From Kitasatospora herbaricolor (GTDB lineage Bacteria; Actinomycetota; Actinomycetes; Streptomycetales; Streptomycetaceae): a stretch of DNA of 64,000 bases. Position numbers and translations under genes: made by a program. The stretch's first letter is position 1. Every line of letters begins with the position of its first letter. The notes under the pieces are model-generated. The model saw only the letters and a program-made list of their open reading frames with translations, searched no databases and was not told where the DNA came from. This document shows, piece after piece, positions 16,281 through 24,922 of this stretch. The stretch spans positions 186,001 through 250,000 of the forward strand of contig NZ_JAUSVA010000002.1 in NCBI RefSeq assembly GCF_030813695.1, in the 5' to 3' direction.

Positions 16281-17417
16281 TCAGGTCCGGCGGCCGAACA
16301 GCGGGCCGAGGACGAGTTCGGCGGCGCCGACGGCGACCGCGAGCCGGCCCGCGCTGCTGACGGAGACCGGGACGGGCTGCCAGTCGGGGTCCGGGATCCG
16401 GGCCTCGATCTGCGCGGCGACGCCGGCGAGGTAGACGTCGGGGGCGGCGAGGACGGCCCGGCCGCCGAGCACCACCCGGTCGATGTCCAGCAGCCGGACG
16501 AGGTTGGCGACGCCCACGCCGAGCAGCCGGGCGGCGGCGGCGTGGTCGCCGCGGCGCAGCTCGGCGAGGCAGAGCACCTCCAGGCAGCCGTGGTTGCCGC
16601 AGTCGCAGGGCGGTCCGTCGATCTGGACGGTCTGGTGGCCGAACTCGCCGGCGTTGGTGCGGGTGCCGCGGTGGAGGGCCCCGTCGAGGAGCAGGCCCGC
16701 GCCGAGACCGCCGGCGAGGTGGACGTAGGCGAGGCCGCCGCCGGGCCGCTGCGAGGTCGGGGCCTCGGCCAGCGCGGCGGTGTTGGTGTCCTTGTCGACG
16801 ACGACGGGCAGGCCGTCCAGCCGGGCGGCGAGTTCGTCGCGCAACGGGTAGCGGTCCCAGCCCGCCGCGTCGCGGGCGCCGAGCGGCGTGAACCAGTGCA
16901 GGACGCCGGCGGCGTGGTCGAGCGGTCCGCGGCAGCCGACGCCGGCGCCGAGCAGCCGGGCCCCGGGCGGCAGGTCGGCGGCGGCCCGGTCGATCCGAGC
17001 GGTGACGAGGCGGACGGCGTCGGCGGGGCCGAGGCCGCGCTCGACGGGTTCGGTGCTGACGTGGTGGTGGCGGCCCGCGAGGTCGACCAGCAGGACGGTG
17101 AGCTCGTCGCGCTCCAGGTGGACGCCGACGGCGCAGGCGGCCTCGGCGCGCAGTCGGAGCATGGTGCGGGGCTTGCCGCCGGTGGAGGCGGCCTGGCCGG
17201 CTTCGACGATCATGCCTTCGGCGAGCAGCCGGGCGGTGATCTTCCCGATGGCCTGCGGGGTGAGGCCGGTCCGGGTGGCGAGTTCGACGCGGCTGCCGCC
17301 CTGCGGGGCGCCCCGGAGCAGGCCGAGGACGAGGGCGGCGTTGTGGTCGCGCAGTCCGGCCAGGTTGGTGCCGGCCGGTCGGCTGGTGCCGGCCTGGCCG
17401 GGGGGCGGCGTCGTCAT
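16281..17417 (-). CDS. ROK-family transcriptional regulator
   Basis: A 378-residue regulator of sugar metabolism type. Residues 25-90 hold a MarR-like helix-turn-helix (LATRTGLTPQAIGKITARL), and the rest is a ROK sugar-kinase fold. The zinc motif CDCGNHGCLE and the preceding NAGEFGHQTV are intact, and VHLAGGLGAGLLLDG fits the ROK signature. ROK regulators release DNA on binding a sugar or sugar phosphate. It is divergent from the oxidoreductase at 17487, with an inverted repeat between them, so it probably controls that gene. The ATG at 17417 is preferred; a GTG at 17456 is in frame but abuts the putative operator. Confidence 0.88.
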   Translation of the reverse strand: MTTPPPGQAGTSRPAGTNLAGLRDHNAALVLGLLRGAPQGGSRVELATRTGLTPQAIGKITARLLAEGMIVEAGQAASTGGKPRTMLRLRAEAACAVGVHLERDELTVLLVDLAGRHHHVSTEPVERGLGPADAVRLVTARIDRAAADLPPGARLLGAGVGCRGPLDHAAGVLHWFTPLGARDAAGWDRYPLRDELAARLDGLPVVVDKDTNTAALAEAPTSQRPGGGLAYVHLAGGLGAGLLLDGALHRGTRTNAGEFGHQTVQIDGPPCDCGNHGCLEVLCLAELRRGDHAAAARLLGVGVANLVRLLDIDRVVLGGRAVLAAPDVYLAGVAAQIEARIPDPDWQPVPVSVSSAGRLAVAVGAAELVLGPLFGRRT

Positions 17418-17461
17418 GGGCTCATTCTGCCTGGGCCCGGGCGTCCGGGCTTGCACTTAGG

Positions 17462-17475
17462 AAACAGTGTTGTTT
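17462..17475. promoter_or_regulatory. Candidate ROK operator between divergent genes
   Basis: AAACA and TGTTT arms flank GTGT in a locally AT-rich stretch just before the oxidoreductase start and upstream of the ROK gene. The position suits an autoregulatory repressor site. It is short, so the call is tentative. Confidence 0.4.
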
Positions 17476-17486
17476 AACTGGATCGC

Positions 17487-18581
17487 ATGACCAACGAGAG
17501 CACCCCCGGTACCGGGCACCCCGCCCTCCGCGTCGGACTGGTCGGCTACGGCCTGGCCGGTGCGGCCTTCCACGCCCCGCTCATCGCCGGCACGCCCGGC
17601 CTGCGCCTGGACGCCGTGGTCACGGCCGACCCCGAGCGGCGCGAGCAGCTGCGCCGGGAGCACCCGCAGGCCCGCGCCGTGGACACCGCCGAGCAGCTGC
17701 TGGCCGACCCGGGCACCCTCGACCTGCTGGTCGTCGCCTCCCCCAACCGCAGCCACGTGCCGCTCGCCCGGGCCGCCCTGGAGGCCGGGCTCCCCGTCGT
17801 CGTGGACAAGCCGCTCGCCGCCACCGCCGCCGAGGCAGCCGGCCTGGTCGAGCTGGCCGAGGCCCGCGGCCTGCTGCTCACCGTCTTCCAGAACCGCCGC
17901 TGGGACGCCGACTTCCGGACCGTCCGGCAGCTGGTCGCCGACGGCGCGCTCGGCACCGTGCACCGCTACGAGTCCCGCTTCGAGCGCTGGCGGCCCGAGC
18001 TCAAGGAGGGCTGGCGCGAGTCCGCCGACCCGGCCGACGCCGGCGGCATCCTCTACGACCTGGGCAGCCACCTGATCGACCAGGCGCTCACCCTCTTCGG
18101 CCCCGCCGTCCAGGTGTACGCCGAGGTGGACGCCCGCCGCACCGGCGCCGCCGTGGACGACGACGCCTTCGTGGCGCTCACCCACGCCGGCGGGGTCCGC
18201 TCCCACCTGTGGATGAGCGCCCTCGCCGGACAGCTCGGACCGCGCCTGCGCGTCCTGGGCGACCGCTCCGCGTACACCGTCGACGGCATGGACCCGCAGG
18301 AGGACGCGCTGCGCGCCGGACAGCGCCCGGGCCCCGGCTGGGGCGAGGTCCCCGAGACCGGGTACGGCCTGCTCGGCACCACGGAGGGCGCCGCCGGGCA
18401 CCCGTCGCTCCCCGGCGACTACCCCGCCTTCTACGCCGGCGTGGTCCGCTCCCTGCGCGAGGGCGCGCCCGCCCCGGTCGACCCGCGCGACGCCGTCGCG
18501 GCGCTGACCGTCCTGGAGGCCGCCCGCCGCTCGGCCGCCGAGGGCCGTACCGTCACCCTGACCGAGAGGACCTCCCGATGA
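17487..18581 (+). CDS. Gfo/Idh/MocA-family NAD(P)-dependent oxidoreductase
   Basis: A 364-residue cytoplasmic dehydrogenase of sugars or inositol-like polyols. The N-terminal Rossmann fold shows VGLVGYGLAGAAFHAPL, and the catalytic-domain entry EKP-equivalent is VVDKPLAATAAEA. The C-terminal alpha/beta domain keeps DAGGILYDLGSHLIDQAL with the conserved Asp and His. It overlaps the following UPF0303 gene by four bases (ATGA) and is divergent from a ROK regulator, which supports sugar-responsive control. The actual substrate cannot be inferred. Confidence 0.9.
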   Translation: MTNESTPGTGHPALRVGLVGYGLAGAAFHAPLIAGTPGLRLDAVVTADPERREQLRREHPQARAVDTAEQLLADPGTLDLLVVASPNRSHVPLARAALEAGLPVVVDKPLAATAAEAAGLVELAEARGLLLTVFQNRRWDADFRTVRQLVADGALGTVHRYESRFERWRPELKEGWRESADPADAGGILYDLGSHLIDQALTLFGPAVQVYAEVDARRTGAAVDDDAFVALTHAGGVRSHLWMSALAGQLGPRLRVLGDRSAYTVDGMDPQEDALRAGQRPGPGWGEVPETGYGLLGTTEGAAGHPSLPGDYPAFYAGVVRSLREGAPAPVDPRDAVAALTVLEAARRSAAEGRTVTLTERTSR

Positions 18582-19069
18582 CCCCCGACGAGGCCACCGT
18601 CCTGATCCGGCGGATCGAGGACGAGGAACGCCGCCTGCGCCTGCCGCGCTTCGACAACGACGACGCCTGGCTGCTCGGCACCCTGCTGGTCGGCCTGGCG
18701 CGCGCCGAGGAGGCGCCGGTGGTGGTCGACATCCGGCGCAACGGCCAGCAGCTCTTCCACTACGCGCTGCCGGGCAGCTCGGCCGACAACGACGCCTGGA
18801 TCCTGCGCAAGGCCCGCACGGTGGACCGCTACGGCTGCTCCTCGTACCTGGTCGGCCTGCGCTTCGCGGCCAAGGGCCGGAGCTTCGAGCAGGACTCCCG
18901 GCTCGACGCCGACACCTACGCCGCCCACGGCGGCGCCTTCCCGATCCACGTGGAGGGCGTCGGGGTGGTGGGCACGGTGGCCGTCTCCGGTCTCCCCCAG
19001 GCCGAGGACCACCGCCTGGTGGTCACCGCTCTCGAACGGCACCTGGACCGGCGGCTCGAAACCGTCTGA
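18578..19069 (+). CDS. UPF0303 / heme-degrading-domain-like protein
   Basis: A 163-residue protein matching the UPF0303 family (related to the HbpS-like DUF336 fold): FDNDDAWLLGTLLVGLA, VVVDIRRNGQQLFHYALPG and HGGAFPIHVEGVGVVG are characteristic. Such proteins are small cytoplasmic alpha/beta dimers or oligomers of uncertain role. It overlaps the upstream oxidoreductase stop by four bases (ATGA) with GAGAGGA as ribosome site, so the two are made together. No signal peptide is seen. Confidence 0.85.
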   Translation: MTPDEATVLIRRIEDEERRLRLPRFDNDDAWLLGTLLVGLARAEEAPVVVDIRRNGQQLFHYALPGSSADNDAWILRKARTVDRYGCSSYLVGLRFAAKGRSFEQDSRLDADTYAAHGGAFPIHVEGVGVVGTVAVSGLPQAEDHRLVVTALERHLDRRLETV

Positions 19070-19153
19070 CCCGCCGCCCGGCGGGTGGTGCCGGGGCGGC
19101 GGGCCGGCAGGGCAGGCGGGCCGGGCAGGCAGCGCCGGCGGGCCGGTGATCCG

Positions 19154-19187
19154 CGGGGGCCGGGACCTTGGACGGGTCCGGCCCCCG
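19154..19187. terminator. Near-perfect GC-rich hairpin between convergent genes
   Basis: A long stem with arms about 19154-19167 and 19175-19187, carrying one bulge, separates the stop at 19069 (+) from the stop at 19198 (-). It fits a shared terminator. Confidence 0.55.
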
Positions 19188-19197
19188 TCCGGCCCGC

Positions 19198-19635
19198 TCA
19201 GTCGTTGACGGTGTCCGAGGTCTTGAGGTCGTTGATCTTCTCCTGGTAGGCGGCCAGCACGTCCGGGCAGTAGACCTTGATCACCTCGGCGCCGGCCTCC
19301 AGGATCCGCTTGTCCACGATGACCGGACGCATGCCGGGGCCGCCCGCGCCGTTGGCGAGCTGGACGAGCCACAGGCCCCGCCGCAACGAGGAGTTCGGGT
19401 CCTCGCAGATCGCGCCGCCGTCGGTGCCCAGGGTGTCGGCGATGTTGCTCGGGTTGCGCGAGGCGAAGCCCTTGGCCACGAGGGCATCGTTCAGCTGGTT
19501 CGCCTTCCGGTAGGCCTCGTTGGTGTTCTTCTGCTGGGTGTACGTGAACAGTCCGATGATCATCATGCCGACCAGCACCACGATCGCGCCGACGTAGATC
19601 CAGCGGTGTTCGGACCACATCCGGGTGGGGCTCAT
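19198..19635 (-). CDS. Single-span membrane protein partnered with APC permease
   Basis: A 145-residue protein with one N-terminal transmembrane helix (residues 13-34, IYVGAIVVLVGMMIIGLFTY) and an extracytoplasmic domain with two cysteines (AICEDPNSS and VYCPD) that may pair. Its start overlaps the stop of the upstream amino-acid permease by ATGA, so it is very likely an accessory to that transporter. I do not recognise a named family. The outward domain is predicted helical with conserved-looking Asn/Asp-rich loops. Confidence 0.75.
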   Translation of the reverse strand: MSPTRMWSEHRWIYVGAIVVLVGMMIIGLFTYTQQKNTNEAYRKANQLNDALVAKGFASRNPSNIADTLGTDGGAICEDPNSSLRRGLWLVQLANGAGGPGMRPVIVDKRILEAGAEVIKVYCPDVLAAYQEKINDLKTSDTVND

Positions 19636-21122
19636 GCCACGCCTCCGTCCACCGGAACGGCGTCCGCGTCGGGCTGTCGCCAACCGGGCTTGCGGGCCTT
19701 CAGGAAGCCGAACGGGATGACCACACCGAGCAGCAGCAGTCCGCCGCCCACGATGCCGACGTACGCCCAGCCGCTGCCGCCGCCGAACTGCGAGGACGGG
19801 ATGAAGCCGATCACCATGGCCAGCGCCGAGGCGACGAAGCCGACCACGCAGAGCGCGGTGAGCATCGGCGCCCGGTAGCCGCGGGCGTGGTCCGGCTGCT
19901 TGCGGCGCAGCTGGATCGCGGCCACGAACATCAGCAGATACATGATCAGGTACACCTGCGTGGTGATCACGGAGAAGATCCAGTACACGCTGGAGACGTT
20001 CGGGATCAGCGCGTACAGCAGGGCGATGGCCGTGGTGAGCAGGCCCTGGGTGACCAGGATGTTCTGCTGGATGCCGTGCTTGTTGAGCCGCTGCAGGAAG
20101 GGCGGCAGGTACCCCTCCTGGCGGGAGATCAGCAGCAGGCCCTTGGACGGGCCGGCCAGCCAGGTGAGCATCCCGCCGAGCGAGGCCGCGCACAGCGCGA
20201 ACGCCACGATCGGGACCAGCCAGCCGATGTGGAAGTACTGGAAGAAGGCGTCGAAGGCCTGCATGACACCGGCGGTGAGGCTGAGCTGGTCGGCCGGGAT
20301 CACCCAGCTGATGGCCAGGGCGGGCAGGATGAAGATCAGCAGCACCATGCCCATGGCCAGGAACATCGACTTCGGGAACTCCTTGGCCGGGTTGCGCAGC
20401 TTGTTGACGTGGACCGCGTTCATCTCCATCCCGGAGTAGCTCAGGAAGTTGTTCACGATCAGCACCAGGCTGGCGATGCCGGTCCATTCGGGGAGGATGT
20501 GCGAGGCGTTCATCGGCGCGGCGGAGGCGTTGCCCTGGCCGAGGAAGACGAACCCCAGCAGGACCAGCAGCGCGCCGGGGATCAGCGTTCCGATGATGAG
20601 CCCGCCGGAGGCCAGCCCCGCGACGGCGTTGGTCCCGCGGGAGGACACCCAGACGCCGGTCCAGTACAGGACCACGATCACGATCGCGGTGTAGACGCCG
20701 TTGCTGGCCAGCGCCGGATTGATCACGTAGGAGATGGTGCTGGCCACGAAGGCGAGCAGGCTGGGGTAGTAGAAGATCGTCATGGCGAACTGGCACCAGA
20801 CCGCGAGGAAGGCCAGTGGCTTGGACAGCCCCTGCGCCACCCAGTTGTAGACCCCGCCGCTCCAGCCGGAGGCCAGCTCCGCCGACACCAGCGCGGTCGG
20901 CAGCAGGAACACGATCGCCGGCACCAGGTAGAGGAAGACGCAGGCGAGTCCGTACACGGCCATGGTGGGCGCGGCGCGCAGGCTCGCGACCGAACTCGTC
21001 GTCATCATCGCCAGCGTCAACCAGGAGATCTTCTGAACCCCGGCCGCGGCGCGGACCGCGCCCGCCGTCTTCGCCTTGGCCGGCCTGCCTGCGTCGTCCG
21101 CTGGTACGTCCCCAGCGCTCAT
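19632..21122 (-). CDS. APC-superfamily amino-acid permease, Glu/GABA-antiporter-like
   Basis: A 496-residue integral membrane transporter with about 12 hydrophobic helices. The first helices carry SWLTLAMMTTSSVASLRAAP and ELASGWSGGVYNW, consistent with the glutamate:GABA antiporter branch of the APC superfamily. ATG 21122 has GAGGAGG seven bases upstream; the longer frame to 21197 lacks such a site. The next gene overlaps it by four bases. A degenerate 17-bp tandem repeat lies about 90-190 bases upstream. Substrate is inferred from family only. Confidence 0.88.
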   Translation of the reverse strand: MSAGDVPADDAGRPAKAKTAGAVRAAAGVQKISWLTLAMMTTSSVASLRAAPTMAVYGLACVFLYLVPAIVFLLPTALVSAELASGWSGGVYNWVAQGLSKPLAFLAVWCQFAMTIFYYPSLLAFVASTISYVINPALASNGVYTAIVIVVLYWTGVWVSSRGTNAVAGLASGGLIIGTLIPGALLVLLGFVFLGQGNASAAPMNASHILPEWTGIASLVLIVNNFLSYSGMEMNAVHVNKLRNPAKEFPKSMFLAMGMVLLIFILPALAISWVIPADQLSLTAGVMQAFDAFFQYFHIGWLVPIVAFALCAASLGGMLTWLAGPSKGLLLISRQEGYLPPFLQRLNKHGIQQNILVTQGLLTTAIALLYALIPNVSSVYWIFSVITTQVYLIMYLLMFVAAIQLRRKQPDHARGYRAPMLTALCVVGFVASALAMVIGFIPSSQFGGGSGWAYVGIVGGGLLLLGVVIPFGFLKARKPGWRQPDADAVPVDGGVA

Positions 21123-21212
21123 CGGGCACCTCCTCGTAGCAAGCCGCGCGCGGAGACGCACGCCACGGCCTCCATGCTGGTGACCGTACGCAGCCACCGC
21201 ACTGCGGCTGGA

Positions 21213-21310
21213 CCGTTCGGGTGCGGGTCCGCTCGGGGTGGAGGGCCGTTCGGGGCACAGGGCCGTTCGGGTGCGAGGCGGTCCGGATGCGCGGCGCCGT
21301 TCGAGCGCGC
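21213..21310. repeat. Degenerate ~17-bp tandem repeat upstream of permease
   Basis: CCGTTCGGG recurs at 21213, 21246 and 21263, with variants CCGCTCGGG at 21229 and CCGTTCGAG at 21297, giving steps of about 16-17 bases. The block sits in the 378-base gap upstream of the permease. A separate 14-mer, GGCCGGCAGGCGGG, is duplicated at 21413 and 21431 in the same gap. Confidence 0.6.
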
Positions 21311-21500
21311 GGAGGTCGGAGCGCGGCGGGAGGTGCGCGGGGCTTCAGGCCGTCAGGGCCCGGGCCGGTGGACGGGGAACCGAGCGAGCACGGGGACCGG
21401 CGGGCGGGAGGAGGCCGGCAGGCGGGAGAGGGCCGGCAGGCGGGGGAACCGGGCGCCGGGCGGCACGGGACGTCACCGGACGCCCGGCCCGGGCCCCGGG

Positions 21501-21860
21501 TCAGCCGGCCTGCTGGGCGGCCTCACGACGCCGGCGCTTGCCGAGGGGTGCCTGGGAGAGGTCCTCCGCCTGGGACCTGAGGCTCTTCCAGCCGTAGCCG
21601 CGCTCGGAGAGCCAGGCCCGGGCCGCGTTCTCGGCGCGTTCGGTCGCCGTCAGGATGTCCTCCTCCGCCTCCCCCGTGTCGCTGAAGCGGAAGGTGAAGG
21701 CCGGCCGGGCGGCGATGTCGTAGCTGAGATGCCCCTCGGGCGTGAAGGCGGCCTGCAGGACGTCGTGCTCGGCGGCGCGGGCGAGGAGCTCGGCCCGCTG
21801 GTCGGCGTCGAGCCCGTCGAAGACGCCGCGGACGGTGATGCGGAAGGTGCGAGTGCTCAT
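21501..21860 (-). CDS. DUF6204-family small protein
   Basis: A 119-residue protein beginning RTFRITVRGVFDGLDADQR, the hallmark of the DUF6204 family common in actinobacteria. The middle strands (AAFTPEGHLSYDIAARPAF, TFRFSDTG) suggest a compact alpha/beta ferredoxin-like fold, and the C-terminus is basic (GKRRRREAA). No enzymatic residues are apparent and no export signal is present. It is monocistronic, between the permease and the glucanase. Function is unknown. Confidence 0.8.
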   Translation of the reverse strand: MSTRTFRITVRGVFDGLDADQRAELLARAAEHDVLQAAFTPEGHLSYDIAARPAFTFRFSDTGEAEEDILTATERAENAARAWLSERGYGWKSLRSQAEDLSQAPLGKRRRREAAQQAG

Positions 21861-22080
21861 CCGCCGACCATAGGCAGGGTCGGCCCTCCGGTTCCACTGT
21901 GTTTCCGGCGGCCGCCGCTCCCGGCCCGGCGGCAGGCCCGGCGGTGGACGCGGCGGCGGACGCGGCGGCGGGCCCGGAGGTCCCGGCCGGGGGACGGCGC
22001 CCCCGCCGGGCGGCGTCCCCCGACCGGGTCCGGGGCCCGGCCGGGGGACGTACCCGGGCCCGTCGGCCCGGTCGGTCGGC

Positions 22081-23751
22081 TCAGCCGAAGCTGAACCAGT
22101 TGAGGTTCACGAAGTCGGCGGGCTGGCCGCTGTCGAAGGTGAGGTAGACGTCCTGCGTACCGGTGACCCGACTGATGTCGGCCGGGACGGTCCGCCAGGT
22201 CTGCCAGCCGCCCGTCGAGGCCAGCGCGAAACCGCCGACCGGCGTGGCCGTCGGGCTGCCCAGGCGGACCTGCACGAGCCCGCTGATCCCGGCGCCCGCC
22301 CCCGAGGCGACCCGGGCCGAGAAGCGGGTGGCCCCGGTGGTGCCGAACTGCACCCCGGAGTACTTCAGCCAGTCGCCGTTGGCCAGCCAGCCGACGTCCT
22401 GGCCGCCGCCCGTGTCCGAGCAGGTCTCCACCGTGGCGCCCGACTGGGCGCTGAAGGTCTCGGCCTGGATGGTGCCGAAGGCCCCCGTCCCGCCGGTCGC
22501 GGTGGCGGTGGGCGTGGGCGACGGGGAGGGGCCGGGGCCGCCCGCCGAGCCGCCGACGGTGATGGTGAACCGGGTGGGTGCGCCCGACTGCACCTTGCCC
22601 TCGAAGTCCACCGCGGCCGGGTGCACGTCGTCGTACGGGAAGGCGTACCCGAGGCCGTCCGGGGTGGTCGAGTGCAGGATCCGGGCGTAGTGGTTGGTGC
22701 GCGCCCGGGTGTAGAAGGCGGCGGGGTTCTCGCCCGTGGGCTGGAACGCGTTGTCCAGCAGCGTGGTGCGGTTGAGGGCGGCGGCCAGCCGGGCGCTGAG
22801 GTTGCCCATCTCGTCGTTGCCGGTGGTGAAGGGCGCGTCGCTGCAGGAGAAGATCGCCAGGGTGGACGGCTTGCCGAAGCTGCCGACACCGGGGAAGGTC
22901 AACTGGTCGCCGGAGACGCGTCCGGTGACGGTGCCCCAGGTGAACTGGGTGTCGATCCGCAGGTCGGTGCTGCGGTACTTGTCCCAGACCTGGTTGACGT
23001 AGTCGTCGAAGTAGCCCTTGAAGAGCGCGCTGTTGCCGCGGATGGCCAGGTTGGGGCTGAGCACCCGCAGGTCCGAGCCACCGCCGGGGACGATCAGCTT
23101 GCTCCAGTCGGAGCCGTCCGCGGCCGACTGGGCGCGCAGCGCGGCGGCCACCCGGCTCAGGCCGTCGGAGGGCAGGCCGCGCACGGTCTGGGTGGCACCG
23201 GAGGTGTCCAGCCGGAACGAGATCGGCAGGCCGACCATGTCGACGAAGGTGATGTTGGCGTAGAGCTGGTCGTTGTTGTACGTGAACTCGCAGAAGTCGT
23301 GCCGGACGGCGATGTTCGGGTCCGAGGGGTTGCTGACCGACGGCAGGGCGAGCCCGCCGCCGCGGTTCATCAGGAAGGTCAGTTTGGCGCCGACCGAGAA
23401 GTAGATCCGGCCGCTGTCCAGGTGCGGCAGGGTGACCCCGCGGGCCGCCCCGCCGGACGCGTTGAGCGCGATCGCGCAGTCGACACCCAGCGGCGTCTGG
23501 TCGGCGGACGGGGACGGCGGGTGGTAGAGCGTCCGCCCGTCCGACTGGACGAAGGCCCAGTTGCCCCCGGCCGACGGGTCGCGGCCCAGCACGTAGGCGT
23601 AGACCGTGGCGCTGCCGGTCGTGTTGACCAGGTCCAGCGGAAGGGTCGGCGCGGTCGCGGCGCCGGCGGTGGAGTCCAGCAGCCGGGTGAGCAGGGGCAC
23701 GGAGAGTGCCGCGCCCGCGGACGCGGCCAGCAGCTTTCGGCGGGTGAGCAT
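22081..23751 (-). CDS. Secreted GH64 beta-1,3-glucanase with C-terminal CBM6
   Basis: A 556-residue exported enzyme. The signal peptide starts with RRKLLAAS, in Tat style. Residues about 38-400 are a GH64 (laminaripentaose-producing type) domain; Glu155 (DFCEFT) and Asp171 (FVDMVG) match the catalytic pair known from Streptomyces matensis LPHase (Glu154/Asp170). A Pro/Ser/Thr linker (residues about 405-425) leads to a CBM6-like module (IQAETFSAQSG, VGWLANGDWLKY). It should hydrolyse fungal or algal beta-1,3-glucan outside the cell. A palindrome upstream implies carbohydrate-responsive LacI control. Confidence 0.93.
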   Translation of the reverse strand: MLTRRKLLAASAGAALSVPLLTRLLDSTAGAATAPTLPLDLVNTTGSATVYAYVLGRDPSAGGNWAFVQSDGRTLYHPPSPSADQTPLGVDCAIALNASGGAARGVTLPHLDSGRIYFSVGAKLTFLMNRGGGLALPSVSNPSDPNIAVRHDFCEFTYNNDQLYANITFVDMVGLPISFRLDTSGATQTVRGLPSDGLSRVAAALRAQSAADGSDWSKLIVPGGGSDLRVLSPNLAIRGNSALFKGYFDDYVNQVWDKYRSTDLRIDTQFTWGTVTGRVSGDQLTFPGVGSFGKPSTLAIFSCSDAPFTTGNDEMGNLSARLAAALNRTTLLDNAFQPTGENPAAFYTRARTNHYARILHSTTPDGLGYAFPYDDVHPAAVDFEGKVQSGAPTRFTITVGGSAGGPGPSPSPTPTATATGGTGAFGTIQAETFSAQSGATVETCSDTGGGQDVGWLANGDWLKYSGVQFGTTGATRFSARVASGAGAGISGLVQVRLGSPTATPVGGFALASTGGWQTWRTVPADISRVTGTQDVYLTFDSGQPADFVNLNWFSFG

Positions 23752-23848
23752 GGTGGGGGGACCTCCTGGTCGGGCGCGCTCGGCTACGAACGCGGGAAGT
23801 ACCGCTCACCCTGATGGCTGTGTCAGGCGCCGGTCAAGACATGAAGCA

Positions 23849-23860
23849 GAGAGCGCTCTC
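23849..23860. promoter_or_regulatory. LacI-type operator upstream of GH64 gene
   Basis: GAGAGCGCTCTC is a perfect 12-bp palindrome centred on GCGC, about 100 bases upstream of the glucanase start. It resembles the AGCGCT-centred sites of CebR-type LacI repressors that control Streptomyces glycosidases. The rest of the 358-bp gap 23752-24109 is AT-richer around 23860-23900, a probable promoter, with nothing else recognised. Confidence 0.65.
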
Positions 23861-24109
23861 AGATTTAGGATGCCTTTAAGAAAGAACGAACTGACGAGGC
23901 CCTACACCGCGATCACCGGCCTCTTGTCGGCCACCGGCGACCGTTTGTCGACGACTCCTGAACCTGCCGACAGCTGATGCGACGACAGGGCACCCGAGCG
24001 CCGGGCCGGACGGGCTTGCCCCTGACGCGCGGGTCAAGGGCTAGCGTCACCGCACCCCGCCGCCCACCGCGTGCCGGGCCGCCGCCCAGAACCGTCCAGG
24101 AGGCCGACC

Positions 24110-24607
24110 ATGACCACTCCCCTGCCCACGACCACCCGTGAGGTCCGGCTCGCCGGCGTCCCCGGGGGACTCCCCCGGCCGGAGCACTTCGCCCTCGTCC
24201 GGACTCCGCTTCCCACCCCCGGACCGGGCCGGGTACTGGTCAGGAACCGGTACTTCCTGGTCTTCCCCGGCCTGCTCACCCTGATCGGCGGCGAACGGGA
24301 AGGCCTGCCGCTGCCGACGCTGCGCCCCGGGGACGCGCTGATCGGTCCCGCCGTCGGCGAGGTGGTCGCCGCGCCGTCCGGCAGCCCGCTGCACATCGGC
24401 GACACCGTCTCCCACCTGCTCGGCTGGCGGGAGTACGCACTGGTCGACGCCGCCGGCTGCACCCCGCCGCCGCGATGCGGATCCGCCGGTCCCGGCGCCG
24501 GCGCCTCCGGGATCGTCGGCCGCAGGCTGGCCGCCCTCGACGCCGAGATCGACCGGCTGGCCGGCCTGCGCGAGAACCTCGCCCGGCGGGCGGCGGGCGA
24601 GGACTGA
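24110..24607 (+). CDS. Truncated MDR-type oxidoreductase N-domain with helical tail
   Basis: A 165-residue product. Residues 1-115 match the N-terminal GroES-like domain of medium-chain NADP-dependent oxidoreductases of the prostaglandin-reductase type: GLPRPEHFALVRTPLP, GRVLVRNRYFLV and HLLGWREYALV. The Rossmann cofactor domain that should follow (family length about 330) is absent. It is replaced by a Gly/Pro linker and the coiled segment LAALDAEIDRLAGLRENLA, which looks like the dimerisation helix of MerR regulators. This is either a deletion fusion of two genes or a decayed gene. GGAGG upstream gives good initiation. It cannot catalyse hydride transfer alone. Confidence 0.6.
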   Translation: MTTPLPTTTREVRLAGVPGGLPRPEHFALVRTPLPTPGPGRVLVRNRYFLVFPGLLTLIGGEREGLPLPTLRPGDALIGPAVGEVVAAPSGSPLHIGDTVSHLLGWREYALVDAAGCTPPPRCGSAGPGAGASGIVGRRLAALDAEIDRLAGLRENLARRAAGED

Positions 24608-24922
24608 CGGCAGAGCCGCACCTGGCGGAGGTCCTCCGCGTACGGCTCACCGACGACCGCGAACAGCCCGGGCAAGGTCCGGCCGGTGGACCTGCCGCCT
24701 CGCCGCCGCGCAGAGTTGACGCCGCCGGTGCGGACCCGGCTCCCACTGCGTCACCATCGCGTACGGCGTGCGGCTTCTGTTCGCAGAGGCCGTGTGCGGA
24801 GAGGGTCGTGTGGCTATTGATCAGCTGGGCACCGACAACACGTTCGCGGCTGTCTCGACGGGGGGTGTTGCACTCGGGAAACCCGTGAGCGATGGACGTC
24901 ACATGAGTCGGCTGACGGGCGG
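24608..24922. other. Intergenic region between two truncated genes
   Basis: This 315-bp gap separates convergent truncated genes. The stretch from about 24800 to 24900 is less GC-biased than the surroundings. No gene, clear hairpin or repeat was recognised. Confidence 0.4.

Noticed and set aside
19887..22094. 735-codon plus-strand frame across the permease
   Set aside because: Antisense shadow with Gly/Asp/His-rich composition; the minus strand has twelve membrane helices.
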